Positions 20,514-30,568 of a stretch of DNA of 64,000 nt are shown here, piece by piece. The stretch is from Marinobacter sp. LV10R510-11A. GTDB lineage: Bacteria; Pseudomonadota; Gammaproteobacteria; Pseudomonadales; Oleiphilaceae. The notes beneath the pieces were generated by a model that saw only the letters and a program-made list of their open reading frames with translations, made no database searches and was not told the DNA's origin. Made by a program: the position numbers and the translations under genes. The DNA is taken from assembly GCF_900215155.1 (NCBI RefSeq), contig NZ_LT907980.1:2418001-2482000 (forward strand). Reading direction: 5' to 3'. The stretch's first letter is position 1. Every line of letters begins with the position of its first letter.

Positions 20514-21619
20514 GAATTCTTCAGGCATTGCCGGCCCTCTATAGTGGCGGTGTAGAAAGAGGAACCGTAGAGTTTGCCGCCGACCTTGTAAGGCACGGCC
20601 ATGAATCGTTTGTCGTCTCTAACGGCGGCCCCTTGGCTGCGCGCCTTGAAGAACAAGGCTCAACGCATATTCAGATGCCCATTCATCGCAAATCACCTGC
20701 ATCTTTTGGGCAGATTCGGCCCATGCGACGCCTGATTCGTGAACTGCAGCCAGACATTATTCACGTGCGCTCGCGCATGCCGGCCTGGATTGTTCGCTTA
20801 GCGTGGAAGGGGCTGCCGGCGCATCAGCGGCCTGCGATTGTTTCAACCTTCCACGGCATGTACTCCGTGAACCCTTATAGCGCCATCATGGCTAAATCTG
20901 ACCATGTGATTGCGGTTTCAAATTGCGTGCGCAACTACGTTATCCAGAATTTTCAGGTTCCAGATCACAAACTGACCGTGATACAGCGCGGCGTGGATGT
21001 AGACTGCTTTCAGCAACGGGAGTTATGTGAACCATGGCAACAGGCTTTGTTTGCACAGTTCCCGCAGCTCAAAAACAAGCGCATTCTGATGATGCCAGGG
21101 CGCATCTCCCGATGGAAAGGCCAGTTGCAGTTTCTTGAGGCAATGGCGGAAATAACCCGCAAAGAGCCAGATTGCCACGGCATCATTGTTGGTGGAGTGG
21201 AGCCCGGCAAAGAGCGCTTTATGGGAGAACTTGAGCAGCAGCGGGCAAAACTCGGACTTGCCGACAAGGTGACCTTTCTTGGGCAGCGCGACGATATGGC
21301 AGAGCTGTATCTGTTCGCCGACCTGGTGTGCCACATGTCCACAAAGCCAGAACCCTTCGGTCGCACGGTCACAGAGGCGCTTTCATCCGGCACGCCCGTC
21401 GCTGCGTTTAACCGTGGCGGCGCGGCAGAAACCTTACAGGCATGCTTCCGTGACGGCCTTGTAACACCCGATGACACCCATGAGTTCGCCCGGGTGGCTA
21501 TCACGCTGCTGAATGACAAGGCGCCGAATATTGAAATTCCGTACCGGTTTCGGCTGCAGGCGCAAACGAAGTCGACGCTCGACATATACCAGAGAGTAAT
21601 GCAGCAAAATTTTGATTGA
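20510..21619 (+). CDS. Glycosyltransferase family 4, probably LPS core
   Basis: A 369-residue GT-B glycosyltransferase. The N-terminal domain opens LRILQALPALYSGGVERGT. The GT4 domain has MPGRISRWKGQLQFLEAM and a C-terminal E-x7-E-like region (EPFGRTVTEALSSGTPVAAF). I chose the TTG at 20510 because GAGGAG lies before it and it overlaps the upstream ELM1 stop; an ATG at 20441 would lie well inside that gene. Nucleotide-sugar specificity cannot be told; GDP-mannose is plausible because its synthesis gene is nearby. Confidence 0.88.
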   Translation: MRILQALPALYSGGVERGTVEFAADLVRHGHESFVVSNGGPLAARLEEQGSTHIQMPIHRKSPASFGQIRPMRRLIRELQPDIIHVRSRMPAWIVRLAWKGLPAHQRPAIVSTFHGMYSVNPYSAIMAKSDHVIAVSNCVRNYVIQNFQVPDHKLTVIQRGVDVDCFQQRELCEPWQQALFAQFPQLKNKRILMMPGRISRWKGQLQFLEAMAEITRKEPDCHGIIVGGVEPGKERFMGELEQQRAKLGLADKVTFLGQRDDMAELYLFADLVCHMSTKPEPFGRTVTEALSSGTPVAAFNRGGAAETLQACFRDGLVTPDDTHEFARVAITLLNDKAPNIEIPYRFRLQAQTKSTLDIYQRVMQQNFD

Positions 21620-21633
21620 GTGCGCGCACGAAA

Positions 21634-22659
21634 TCACCGCGGGCGTTGCAGGCAGGGGATCAGTTTTTCTAACTGGGAAAGCACCAAATCACTCGCGTGA
21701 CCATCATTATTGGCGTTGGTTGGTAGGCTGGGCGTGCCCGAACCCAACCGGTGCACTTTGCAGTAGCCAGCCTTCTGAAAACGCTGAAGCGCTGTCTGAT
21801 GTCGCTCAGATGGCTTCGCATTCTCTGGCTCTAGCACAACGGTTGGCTTTTGGCTCGCAATTGCCTCATTGACCATTGTCATGCTATCCGCCGTGACAAA
21901 GACTGCATCCGACGCGCCAAGGTAACTATTCATCACTCTTCTAGGCTCTTCACTCCACCAAACTGAATCTGCCAATAACGGCTGAGGCAACGCCCTTCTA
22001 AGCAATTGCTCACCCGCATAGCCAGTACGCCGCGAAGTGGTAACAAGCCACCTGCAATTATCCCGCTTGGATAATTGCCCAACAAGCTTACCAATATGCC
22101 CCCACGCGGCTTCATCATAAACAAAACCAACGCCATCACCGCCAACAATAAGGCTGTAAAGCGGTTGCCGAGGCTCTACCTGCAAGCTACCACGCAGAAC
22201 CCACCCTCTATGCCTCTGATCGCTCAAGCTTGTTCCAGTTGGAACCAGATCCATAACGATGTTGTGAGGCTCCCGGGTTGGTTCGAGAGTTAAATGCGCA
22301 GAAAAGTCATTCGAATGCAGCCTACGTTTGGAGCCCAGAAAAATATTCGGCACCGACCACTTTCGCGCCAGCGCAATATTAAGGAACGAGGTGTTACCGC
22401 CAGCGGAAACGATCAAATCCGGCCGTGCACCCTCAACACCATTGCTTCGGTAAAAAGCCGCTCCAACGGCAGTGCCAAAGCCGCGCACCTTGAGCGCATA
22501 AGGCAACAAAAGGCGAGCCGCAGGTCTGGCACGTAAGCTGACCTGTTGCTCCGTGCAAACAAGTTCGCGATGCTTCGACAACCAATGCACCAGACCCCGC
22601 GCCTGATTGACGTGGCCGGGAACACCATCAGATAAAATCAATACCCTCAACTTAGTCAC
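21634..22659 (-). CDS. Second ELM1/GtrOC1-family protein, putative glycosyltransferase
   Basis: A 341-residue relative of the protein at 19533-20513. Shared marks are LILSDGVPGHVNQARGLVHW, RPDLIVSAGGNTSFLNIALA, SLIVGGDGVGFVYDEAAW and FVTADSMTMVNEAIASQKPT. I chose the GTG at 22659, which overlaps the stop of the upstream GT4 gene (GTGA). The gene order is therefore GT4 then ELM1, the reverse of the other pair, and the two pairs point at each other with 14 bases between their ends. Function unknown; a GT-B transferase is likely. Confidence 0.78.
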   Translation of the reverse strand: MTKLRVLILSDGVPGHVNQARGLVHWLSKHRELVCTEQQVSLRARPAARLLLPYALKVRGFGTAVGAAFYRSNGVEGARPDLIVSAGGNTSFLNIALARKWSVPNIFLGSKRRLHSNDFSAHLTLEPTREPHNIVMDLVPTGTSLSDQRHRGWVLRGSLQVEPRQPLYSLIVGGDGVGFVYDEAAWGHIGKLVGQLSKRDNCRWLVTTSRRTGYAGEQLLRRALPQPLLADSVWWSEEPRRVMNSYLGASDAVFVTADSMTMVNEAIASQKPTVVLEPENAKPSERHQTALQRFQKAGYCKVHRLGSGTPSLPTNANNDGHASDLVLSQLEKLIPCLQRPR

Positions 22660-23678
22660 TTGGGGCTCATTACCTGTCGATAGATACTGTAAGTTTCTGC
22701 GACCATGTGATCTACCGCGAGTGCCTGCTGAGCCCATTGGAACAGGGAAGCCTGATCCTGCCTGACCGCCTCAAGATTCTGAGTCACGCGGGTGAGGCTG
22801 CCACTAAGCGCCTCAACATTGTCGCATTCAACCAAATACTCCGGCGGCAGCACCTCCTCAGCACCCGGTACTTTCGTAGACAATACCGGCAAACCACTGA
22901 GCAAGGCCTCTGCCAAAGCATAACTAAAACCCTCACGATGAGAGGCGAAAACAAGCAGATCGGCTGCCGGCATCATTCCCCGGACATCAGACCTGAAGCC
23001 TGCCAACTTAACGCACTGCTCCAAGCCACGCTGACGAATCAGCCCCTCCAACTTTTCTCGCTCAGCCCCGTCTCCAACAATAATTAACTGTCCATGGCTG
23101 GGCTGCCACGCTGAAATAAGATTATCAAATGCCTTGGTGGGCACCAACCGACCGACCGACAGAGATATTGGCTGATTTGGGTTTAGGTCGAAGAGCAGAG
23201 CCAGGGCGCTTCGATCAAATGCAGGCCCGGAATAAGAATTCATACCGTTATAAACAACGTGCAAATCCGGATGCGACAGGTTTGAGACCACTCCTTTGCT
23301 AACACCTATCACCGTGTGCATCCGAGAGAACATCCCCGTCGAACGCTTGCTGTTATGAATAGTACCAACCCTATGCCCGGGCACCATCGCCCGGATACGC
23401 GCCAGCATCTCAACAGCCTTGTTAGCCTGGGCATGGACAATATCCGGAGTTTCTTGCCGCAGAATCCAGGCGAGACGCCCTAAAAGAAGTGGATTGCGAC
23501 GCCCCGCGCTGAGGTCGAGCGGAATAAACTTCACGGACGGCTCAAAGCGGTTTCTGTATTTTTCATGGCCTATGGCGACAACTTCACAGCCATACGCCGC
23601 CAAACCGTTGCTAAGCTCCACAAAATGACTCTCAAGCCCACCGTCTCCATCTCCGGCCATAACCTGACATACTTTCAT
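22656..23678 (-). CDS. Glycosyltransferase family 4
   Basis: A 340-residue GT-B enzyme. The N-terminus is [19 protein letters not shown]; the donor domain shows [33 protein letters not shown] and the E-x7-E-type stretch [19 protein letters not shown]. It overlaps the following ELM1-family gene and is divergent from the GDP-mannose gene, with 126 bases between. It probably acts on the LPS core or an attached glycan; donor and acceptor are unknown. Confidence 0.88.
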   Translation of the reverse strand: MKVCQVMAGDGDGGLESHFVELSNGLAAYGCEVVAIGHEKYRNRFEPSVKFIPLDLSAGRRNPLLLGRLAWILRQETPDIVHAQANKAVEMLARIRAMVPGHRVGTIHNSKRSTGMFSRMHTVIGVSKGVVSNLSHPDLHVVYNGMNSYSGPAFDRSALALLFDLNPNQPISLSVGRLVPTKAFDNLISAWQPSHGQLIIVGDGAEREKLEGLIRQRGLEQCVKLAGFRSDVRGMMPAADLLVFASHREGFSYALAEALLSGLPVLSTKVPGAEEVLPPEYLVECDNVEALSGSLTRVTQNLEAVRQDQASLFQWAQQALAVDHMVAETYSIYRQVMSPK

Positions 23679-23804
23679 CCGGAAACCCCTCTGTTACAGT
23701 CACGAGAATTGGCGCAACTCCACTGCCAGGCAAGAAAGCCTGTGGTAATATCTCGCCATTCAAAGATGCCAATGCTGACTGAAAGCTACGCCTGGAGCAA
23801 TTGC

Positions 23805-25220
23805 ATGATTCATCCCGTCATTATGGCTGGCGGCACCGGCTCTCGACTTTGGCCGCTGTCACGACAACTGAATCCAAAGCAATTTCTCAAACTGACAGAC
23901 AGCCCGCTTTCGATGCTGCAATCGACAGTGGCCAGGCTTGACGGAATGGATGTACATGAGCCGCTCCTGATCTGCAATGAAGAGCACCGTTTCTTGGCTG
24001 CGGAACAAATGCGCCAATCTAGCCACGAGGATAGCTGCATTATCCTTGAACCCTGCGGTCGCAATACCGCTCCGGCTATTGCATTGGCAGCACTTCAGCT
24101 ATGCGAGAACGCCGATGGCGATGACCCACTTATGCTGGTGCTTGCTGCTGATCACCTGATCAAAGATGTGCAGGCGTTTCAGGCAGGCGTGGCTAAGGCT
24201 GTACCTTTGGCAAAGGGAGGCAAGCTTGTCACCTTCGGCATCGTTCCCCACCAACCCGAAACCGGGTACGGCTATATACACCGGGGTAATGAACTCGCCG
24301 CGGATTGTTACTCCGTTGATGGCTTTGTGGAAAAGCCCGGCATTCAGACTGCCGAAGCTTACCTTGCATCCGGCGAGTACCTTTGGAACAGCGGTATGTT
24401 CCTGTTTGGAGCGCGGCAATACCTGACAGAGCTGGAGCTACACCGCCCTGACATTCTCTCTGCCTGCCGCGCAGCAATGACGGACACCAGTGCAGACTTT
24501 CACTTTATCCGAGTGAATTCGGAGCTGTTCTCTAAATGCCCGTCTGAGTCTGTGGATTATGCAGTCATGGAAAAAACCGATCATGCTGCGGTTGTGGCTC
24601 TGGACGCCGGGTGGAGCGACATCGGATCTTGGTCCGCCCTTTGGGATGTCAGCGACAAAGACTCGAATGGAAACAGCCTCGGCGGCGATGTGGTTGCTCA
24701 CCAAACTCGCAACACGCTTGTTCGCTCAACTAACCGCCTTGTTGCGACGCTTGGTGTCGATGATCTTGTAATAATCGAAACCAAGGATGCCGTTCTTGTT
24801 GCCCACAAGGACAGCGTGCAGGATGTAAAAGCTGTGGTTGAGAAAATCTGCAATGATGGCCGACACGAGCACATGAATCATCGCGAAGTCTATCGCCCAT
24901 GGGGTATATACGACTCCATAGACAAGGGCCCGCGCTACCAAGTAAAACGAATCACCGTAAAGCCCGGTGCCAAGCTTTCCGTTCAGATGCACCACCATCG
25001 CGCTGAGCATTGGATTGTAGTAAGTGGCACCGCAAGAGTGACCAACGGTGAAGAAACCTATCTGGTCACAGAAAATCAGTCCACATACATCCCGATAGGA
25101 CAGGTGCACTCTCTGGAAAACCCAGGCGTTATTGATCTGGAACTAATTGAAGTGCAATCAGGCTCGTATATTGGTGAGGATGATATTGTTAGATACGAAG
25201 ACCGGTACGGTAGAAAATAA
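23805..25220 (+). CDS. manC: Mannose-1-phosphate guanylyltransferase / mannose-6-phosphate isomerase
   Basis: Bifunctional enzyme for GDP-mannose (type II PMI-GMP, as in CpsB, AlgA and WbpW). The N-terminal nucleotidyltransferase signature [20 protein letters not shown] is followed by VEKPG, and the C-terminal cupin isomerase has [17 protein letters not shown]. The ATG at 23805 has GGAGC about 7 bases upstream and gives 471 residues, as in E. coli CpsB (478). No phosphomannomutase is visible in the window. A YejM-like gene follows after 9 bases, so the two are probably co-transcribed. Confidence 0.93.
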   Translation: MIHPVIMAGGTGSRLWPLSRQLNPKQFLKLTDSPLSMLQSTVARLDGMDVHEPLLICNEEHRFLAAEQMRQSSHEDSCIILEPCGRNTAPAIALAALQLCENADGDDPLMLVLAADHLIKDVQAFQAGVAKAVPLAKGGKLVTFGIVPHQPETGYGYIHRGNELAADCYSVDGFVEKPGIQTAEAYLASGEYLWNSGMFLFGARQYLTELELHRPDILSACRAAMTDTSADFHFIRVNSELFSKCPSESVDYAVMEKTDHAAVVALDAGWSDIGSWSALWDVSDKDSNGNSLGGDVVAHQTRNTLVRSTNRLVATLGVDDLVIIETKDAVLVAHKDSVQDVKAVVEKICNDGRHEHMNHREVYRPWGIYDSIDKGPRYQVKRITVKPGAKLSVQMHHHRAEHWIVVSGTARVTNGEETYLVTENQSTYIPIGQVHSLENPGVIDLELIEVQSGSYIGEDDIVRYEDRYGRK

Positions 25221-25229
25221 CAAATCTGT

Positions 25230-27086
25230 ATGCAAATAAAACAACCTTCGCCTGACGCAGGTTTGCGCTCAAACTGGGCTTCATGGTTCATTTTTGCCAA
25301 TGGTCTTCTATGTCTTCTGGTCGGATTACGCTTCCTCCCTTGGATGACCGTGCCCGATACCGCAACAGCAGCCTATGTGGCGCTGCTTCTACCTGGACAG
25401 TTCCTGCTTCTAGCCTGGCTGGCAGGCTTACCGTTGCTCGCTTTCAGCCTGATACTGCCTAAGCAGTCATTATCTGTAATCGCAGTGATCTACAGTAGCC
25501 TGGGCATCGCCCTGCTGCTCATTGATACAGTAATTTACTCCCTTTATCGCTTTCATCTTTCTGGCTTCGTACTGGAGCTTGCAATGGGGGCAGGCACAGA
25601 GATTTTTTCGTTCTCATGGAAACTGTGGGCCACCTCTCTCGGTATTTTTGTTGCCATACTCTTCGTCGAGAGCCTGCTAGCAGCTTTGATTTGGAGAAAA
25701 AGCCCCAAAGCGCAATGGTTGGGGACCGGATTTGCCATCATGTTGTTTATGCAGCTGGGCGCACACGGTTGGCACGCTTGGGCGGATGCGAACTACGACA
25801 GCCAGATAACCGGTATTACCCGGCATGTCCCGCTTTACTACGGGGCCACTGCCAAACGGTTTATGAGCCGGCACGAACTGATAGATCAAAATAAAGCCCG
25901 GAAAAACGAGACTGCTCAGTCACTAGCGCGAACAACTTCCGCGGGAGCTCTGAATTACCCCACTGAACCGCTAACGTGCAAGCAGCCGGCGCGCGCCCTC
26001 AATGTTCTACTGATTGTAATTGATGGGGCTCGATGGGATATGCTCGCGCCTGAATGGACACCCAATATCTATCAATTCACCAAAAATAGCCTCATATTCG
26101 ATCAGCACTATAGTAACGGGAACGCTACCAAACCCGGCATTTTTACACTTTTCTACTCCCTGCCAGCCAGTTACTGGGACGCATTTACTACTGCAAAAAA
26201 ACCACCCGTCGCGATCAGTCGGATGCAAGAACTTGGTTATCAAATGAAGATTTTGAGTTCGGCAACGCTCATCAGCCCCGCTTTTGACAAGAATGTTTTC
26301 TCATCCATTCCCGACATAAGGCTGCATACGCCCGGTGCTGAATCCTGGGACAGAGATGCTCAGATCACCGATGATTGGCTAGCGTTTACAAGCACCGAAC
26401 GCCAAACGGACGATCCGTTTTTCGGGTTCCTTTTTTATGACACCACCCACAATCACGCCGTCCCTGATGATTATCCCGTAAAGTTCCAGCCCTATTGGGA
26501 AACGGTCAACAAGCTTGCACTTAACCAAGACTTTAATCCGGAACTCATCAAGAACAACTACAAATCGACTCTGCATTTGGTTGATAACCAAATCGGCCGA
26601 GTACTCGATGACCTGAGGGCCCGCAAGTTGCTGAACAGCACAGTCGTCATGATCACCGGCGACCACGGTCAGGAGTTTAACGAATACGGAATGAATTATT
26701 GGGGACATGGGAGTAATTTTGGCGAGTACCAATTGCGAGTACCCATGGTGGTACACTGGCCGGGGAAAACCAGTGCGCACATCGAGTACCGCACTGAGAA
26801 CTTTGACATTGCCCCAACCCTAATGACTGAGGTTTTGGGCTGCGGGGCGTCGCCAGCCAGCACTTACGCAACAGGCAACGGTATGTTTAGCGAACGCCAA
26901 AGAGACTGGAGCATTGCCCACAGTTATATGGAATACGCCCTGCTTCTGGATGACCTGAACATCGTGAGAACCCCCTCCGGAGACGTCGACGTAATCGGCA
27001 ACGATATGCAACGGATAACGGACTACACATTGAAACCCGGCATTACAAAACAGGTTCTCGATGAACTGTCCAGATTCTACAAATAG
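25230..27086 (+). CDS. YejM/PbgA/LapC-like inner-membrane sulfatase-fold protein
   Basis: A 618-residue protein with about five N-terminal membrane helices (roughly residues 15-185) and a periplasmic alkaline-phosphatase/sulfatase-fold domain. The layout and the stretch LLIVIDGARWDML, followed by HYSNGNATKPGIFTLFYSLP and MITGDHGQEFNE, match E. coli YejM (586 residues). YejM senses lipopolysaccharide and controls LpxC turnover through LapB (established in E. coli). It may do the same here, or it may have a modifying activity on the glycan. Only 9 bases follow manC, and no good ribosome site was seen. Confidence 0.85.
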   Translation: MQIKQPSPDAGLRSNWASWFIFANGLLCLLVGLRFLPWMTVPDTATAAYVALLLPGQFLLLAWLAGLPLLAFSLILPKQSLSVIAVIYSSLGIALLLIDTVIYSLYRFHLSGFVLELAMGAGTEIFSFSWKLWATSLGIFVAILFVESLLAALIWRKSPKAQWLGTGFAIMLFMQLGAHGWHAWADANYDSQITGITRHVPLYYGATAKRFMSRHELIDQNKARKNETAQSLARTTSAGALNYPTEPLTCKQPARALNVLLIVIDGARWDMLAPEWTPNIYQFTKNSLIFDQHYSNGNATKPGIFTLFYSLPASYWDAFTTAKKPPVAISRMQELGYQMKILSSATLISPAFDKNVFSSIPDIRLHTPGAESWDRDAQITDDWLAFTSTERQTDDPFFGFLFYDTTHNHAVPDDYPVKFQPYWETVNKLALNQDFNPELIKNNYKSTLHLVDNQIGRVLDDLRARKLLNSTVVMITGDHGQEFNEYGMNYWGHGSNFGEYQLRVPMVVHWPGKTSAHIEYRTENFDIAPTLMTEVLGCGASPASTYATGNGMFSERQRDWSIAHSYMEYALLLDDLNIVRTPSGDVDVIGNDMQRITDYTLKPGITKQVLDELSRFYK

Positions 27087-27252
27087 CAAGTTTTATTCAA
27101 TTGAGTATCTCTGGAACAGCGGCAGAGGTATTTTGAGGAAAGCGCTCAGGCGCCCTCGAAAAAAGTGATACTGCACTTATTACATAAACTCAGACTTTAT
27201 GCCTAAATGAGAAATATGGGCTAGAAATAATAATGAAAATTATGGATTTAAA

Positions 27253-28533
27253 ATGAGCCACCTGAAAATTTTTTTTAAAACCTATGACCACTGGATAGCC
27301 AGCACTCGGGAATGGATTTTATTACTTACGTTTTTCACGCTACCATTATCAAAGAGTGCTCCGCTTATTCTTGTTTTTTTATTTACCGTTTTGTGGTTCA
27401 TTGAGCTTTCAAAAAACAAACTGGCCCAGCTAAAAACAAACAATCTTAGTATCATATTAATAATTTTTTATCTTATACACCCATTATCACTCCTTTGGAG
27501 TAATAACATCAACTTCGGCATACAACGCTCCTTAGACTATGTCTGGATTTTATTTATTGCCATTGCGATTTCACAGTATAAAGGTGGAAAGTTTAGACCT
27601 TACCTTTCAAGCTTCGTTGCCGGTGCATCTATTCACGCGATGTTTTTCTACTTAGGATATTTCGACATTTTTAATATCTTAAATTCAACTATTAACGACC
27701 CTGCCATAAGTGGTAACAGGAACACGTATGGACCACTTATTGCCATAGCAAGCATCTCGATGATCTATCTGACAATAACAGGTACCTGGATCAGGTTTTA
27801 TAAATTTTCGGGATTATTTCTGGCTTTATTACTTTTAATAACGGTACTTCTAAACACATCTCGGACAGGACATGCTGTACTAATAACCCTTAATTTAACC
27901 AGCATTTTTTACATTTCCGTCTTGAAGAAAAAAAGGCTATTAGGTGCGGTTGGCATTGCAGTTTTCCTCTCAACGATATTTGTGTCAGTCCAGTTTAGTG
28001 ACGGCCTTCAGACGCGCATCTCTCAAGCAGCCAATGACATATACCTCTATGAAGCCAACCCATTAACCTCTACGGGAGTTCGAATAAGTTTTTATCAAAA
28101 CACTATCGAGTTGCAATTGGAAAGATCTTTCACGGAACAGGTCATAGGCAGCGGAGTAGGTGACTATGTGAATGACTTCAATGCATTCATTGAAAAAAAA
28201 CAAGAGACCTTACCCGGCTTAAGGAAAAGCAAAGAAGACGCTCAAGGATGGAATCGGTTTAGAGACCTTCACAGTCAATTCTTAATGAACCTTTTAAAAT
28301 TCGGCTACGTTGGCATTCTCCTAATCATGGCCTTAACAATACTGCTCTATAATCAGCAGAAAAAAAATAGAGCTTTTATTATAACAGGATTTTTTATCAG
28401 CGTTTTTTTGGCCTTAATCGTTAACAGCTTATCTCAAAGTGCCATGGAGACAAGAGGGCTGGCCCCAACATACTTTCTAATATTAGGAATGTTTTTCACC
28501 AACCTTCATAAGAAAGAAAAAATTCATGGATAA
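27253..28533 (+). CDS. O-antigen ligase / polymerase family protein (WaaL or Wzy type)
   Basis: A 426-residue polytopic membrane protein with about ten hydrophobic segments and a large periplasmic loop near residues 255-345. The loop ends with RDLHSQFLMNLLKFGYVG, the Wzy_C-like motif whose His is conserved in WaaL ligases. It could ligate an undecaprenyl-linked glycan to lipid A core, or polymerise repeats. The DNA is visibly AT-rich compared with flanking genes, which suggests transfer. It overlaps the next gene by 8 bases. Confidence 0.82.
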   Translation: MSHLKIFFKTYDHWIASTREWILLLTFFTLPLSKSAPLILVFLFTVLWFIELSKNKLAQLKTNNLSIILIIFYLIHPLSLLWSNNINFGIQRSLDYVWILFIAIAISQYKGGKFRPYLSSFVAGASIHAMFFYLGYFDIFNILNSTINDPAISGNRNTYGPLIAIASISMIYLTITGTWIRFYKFSGLFLALLLLITVLLNTSRTGHAVLITLNLTSIFYISVLKKKRLLGAVGIAVFLSTIFVSVQFSDGLQTRISQAANDIYLYEANPLTSTGVRISFYQNTIELQLERSFTEQVIGSGVGDYVNDFNAFIEKKQETLPGLRKSKEDAQGWNRFRDLHSQFLMNLLKFGYVGILLIMALTILLYNQQKKNRAFIITGFFISVFLALIVNSLSQSAMETRGLAPTYFLILGMFFTNLHKKEKIHG

Positions 28534-29500
28534 TATCTTATACATCTCTCAAAGCCCTCTTCAATTAATTAACAACATTGAGGCATATTTAAAATTAGAA
28601 AAAAGTCACGGAAAGCACTTGATCTTTGTTCGTGACGATCAGTCTATGGAAGCCATCGAATCAATCATTGATTTATTCGACCTGAAGAACTTCATTAAAT
28701 ACAAAATTAATAAATCGTTTAAATTTCTATTCCCATTTATTCTAAGCACCGAAGCTAGAACCAACTATCAAAAAATTTATTTCGGCAACACAACTTCTTA
28801 CACCTCCTTCCTCATAAATAAAATTAAACCAAGGGAGCTTATACATGTAGACGATGGAACCAGGACAATCAACCTACTTCAATTAGATGACAACTCAAAT
28901 TTTTTCAGAAAACCTATATTAAGATTTCTTAACAAGAGCTACTTAAAGAAAAGTACATTTTTCACTTATTATTCTCAGCAAGCAAAAGATTCAAAAAAAA
29001 CCTGCATTGAGAATACTCTTAGCGAAACTAGTCACAACATTTCCAAGCTAAAAAATCTCAAAAAAATGGTACCAGCAAGCCAAAACCAAAAAATATTTAT
29101 CGGGACAAACATCCTTAGCTCCTATGAAAACATTGAGCAAATTTTTGATCAACTAGATACACAGGTTGGCTTAGAAGACTGCATTTATCTCATGCATAGG
29201 TACGACGACGCTTCTTTAATGAGTTCTTTAGCACAACGGTATAATTTTCAAGCATTTAAAATCAACTTACCTATTGAGCTTTATTTTTTGTACCTTTGGA
29301 AAAAAAATCAGCCTAGTGTATGGACATTCGGATCAACCGCAATTGACACCCTGACCTTAATCAGTCCAGAAACAAAATTTAACATCATAAAGCTCAACAA
29401 GGATGGCTTTGCCAAATCAACCTTGGGGGAATCATTTAAACATCTTTATGAACATTTCGAACACAACCCAATGGTCACCTTGCATGAACTTACTAGTTAG
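28526..29500 (+). CDS. Sialyltransferase-like (GT52-type) protein, candidate pseudaminic acid transferase
   Basis: A 324-residue soluble protein. It opens MDNILYISQSPLQLINNIEA, like lipooligosaccharide sialyltransferases. The (D/E)(D/E)G motif of bacterial sialyltransferases is present (IHVDDGTRT, about residue 112), and near the end TFGSTAIDTL resembles the Ser-Ser/Thr motif. The HP motif appears changed to HR (LMHRYDD). Next to a full pseudaminic acid pathway, a nonulosonate transferase is the best guess. The gene is AT-rich like its neighbour and ends 3 bases from convergent pseI. Family assignment is by motif only. Confidence 0.6.
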   Translation: MDNILYISQSPLQLINNIEAYLKLEKSHGKHLIFVRDDQSMEAIESIIDLFDLKNFIKYKINKSFKFLFPFILSTEARTNYQKIYFGNTTSYTSFLINKIKPRELIHVDDGTRTINLLQLDDNSNFFRKPILRFLNKSYLKKSTFFTYYSQQAKDSKKTCIENTLSETSHNISKLKNLKKMVPASQNQKIFIGTNILSSYENIEQIFDQLDTQVGLEDCIYLMHRYDDASLMSSLAQRYNFQAFKINLPIELYFLYLWKKNQPSVWTFGSTAIDTLTLISPETKFNIIKLNKDGFAKSTLGESFKHLYEHFEHNPMVTLHELTS

Positions 29501-29503
29501 CCG

Positions 29504-30568
29504 CTATAAATCTATTTTTTTGATCAGTTTTGTTTGAACGGCGGTGTTGGCGTTAATATCCTCCATGACTTTGGCTCCGATTATATTCATAAGCTCTTTC
29601 GGAGCCAATCCGTGACCAGGCCTCACACTCCTAACGCAATCAGACGTTATTATCTCGCCCGCCTTCATATCTTTCACGAAATACAATGAGCGACGGAACT
29701 GAGCGTTCCCTTTTTCGCTCGACTTTCGTCCGTAGTCTACTTTGCCTAATGACTTCCAAGCGGTTTTGCTATCCCGGCACAACGCGGCTAGATCCGCAGG
29801 CTCTAACGAAAAACTATCATCTGGCCCACCACCGTTTCTGTCTAGGGTAAAGTGCTTTTCAATAATTGATGCACCCAAAACCACACTTGCGATGGCTGTG
29901 GTGTTATCCAGTGTGTGATCAGACAACCCTGTCACCAACCCAAAGCGCTCCATCATGTCTGGTATGGTGTGGAGATTGTAGTCCTCCGCTGGGGCCGGGT
30001 ATCCACTTACACAGTGGAGTATCGCCAATTCTTTACATCCACCGTCCCGCGCTGCCGTGATGGCTTCTTCAATTTCTTCTGCATCTGCCATACCCGTGGA
30101 GATGATCATTGGCTTGCCGGTAGCTGCCACGTAGCGGATAAGAGAAAGATCGACCGCTTCGAACGAGGCGATTTTGTATGCTGGGGCGTTCAGGTCTTCG
30201 AGTAAATCTACGGCGGTATTGTCGAAAGGTGAGCTAAAAATCGGAATGCCGACTTCATACGCATGCTCAAATAGGGGCTTGTGCCATTCCCATGGCATAT
30301 GAGCCTCCTCATAAAGCTCATAAAGAGTACGACCATCCCAAAGGCCGCCCTTGATTTTGAATTCCTCTGCATCGGAATCCAGGGTAATGGTGTCCGGGCG
30401 GTAGGTTTGAAGCTTCACTGCATCCGCGCCAGCTTTAGCAGCTTCGCTGATGATTTTCAGTGCCGTTTCCAGCTTGCCGTTATGATTGGCTGAAAGTTCA
30501 GCAATGATATAGGGCGAATGATTTCGGGAAATCACCCGACCGGCGATTACAATTTTCGGTTCACTCAT
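29504..30568 (-). CDS. pseI: Pseudaminic acid synthase PseI
   Basis: NeuB-family enzyme that condenses PEP with 2,4-diacetamido-2,4,6-trideoxy-L-altrose to make pseudaminic acid. The TIM-barrel domain shows ELSANHNGKLETALKIISEA and ADAVKLQTYRPDTITL, and ILHCVSGYPAP and GLSDHTL follow. A C-terminal SAF (antifreeze-like) domain begins near residue 285 (RRSLYFVKDMKAGEII). The 354 residues are normal. PseI rather than NeuB or LegI is chosen because pseBCFGH lie alongside. It overlaps pseH by 8 bases and is last in the operon. Confidence 0.92.
   Translation of the reverse strand: MSEPKIVIAGRVISRNHSPYIIAELSANHNGKLETALKIISEAAKAGADAVKLQTYRPDTITLDSDAEEFKIKGGLWDGRTLYELYEEAHMPWEWHKPLFEHAYEVGIPIFSSPFDNTAVDLLEDLNAPAYKIASFEAVDLSLIRYVAATGKPMIISTGMADAEEIEEAITAARDGGCKELAILHCVSGYPAPAEDYNLHTIPDMMERFGLVTGLSDHTLDNTTAIASVVLGASIIEKHFTLDRNGGGPDDSFSLEPADLAALCRDSKTAWKSLGKVDYGRKSSEKGNAQFRRSLYFVKDMKAGEIITSDCVRSVRPGHGLAPKELMNIIGAKVMEDINANTAVQTKLIKKIDL

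Noticed and set aside
29504..30568. NeuB (N-acetylneuraminate synthase) instead of PseI.
   Set aside because: The same family, but the full set of pse genes around it, and no neuA or neuC, favour pseudaminic acid.
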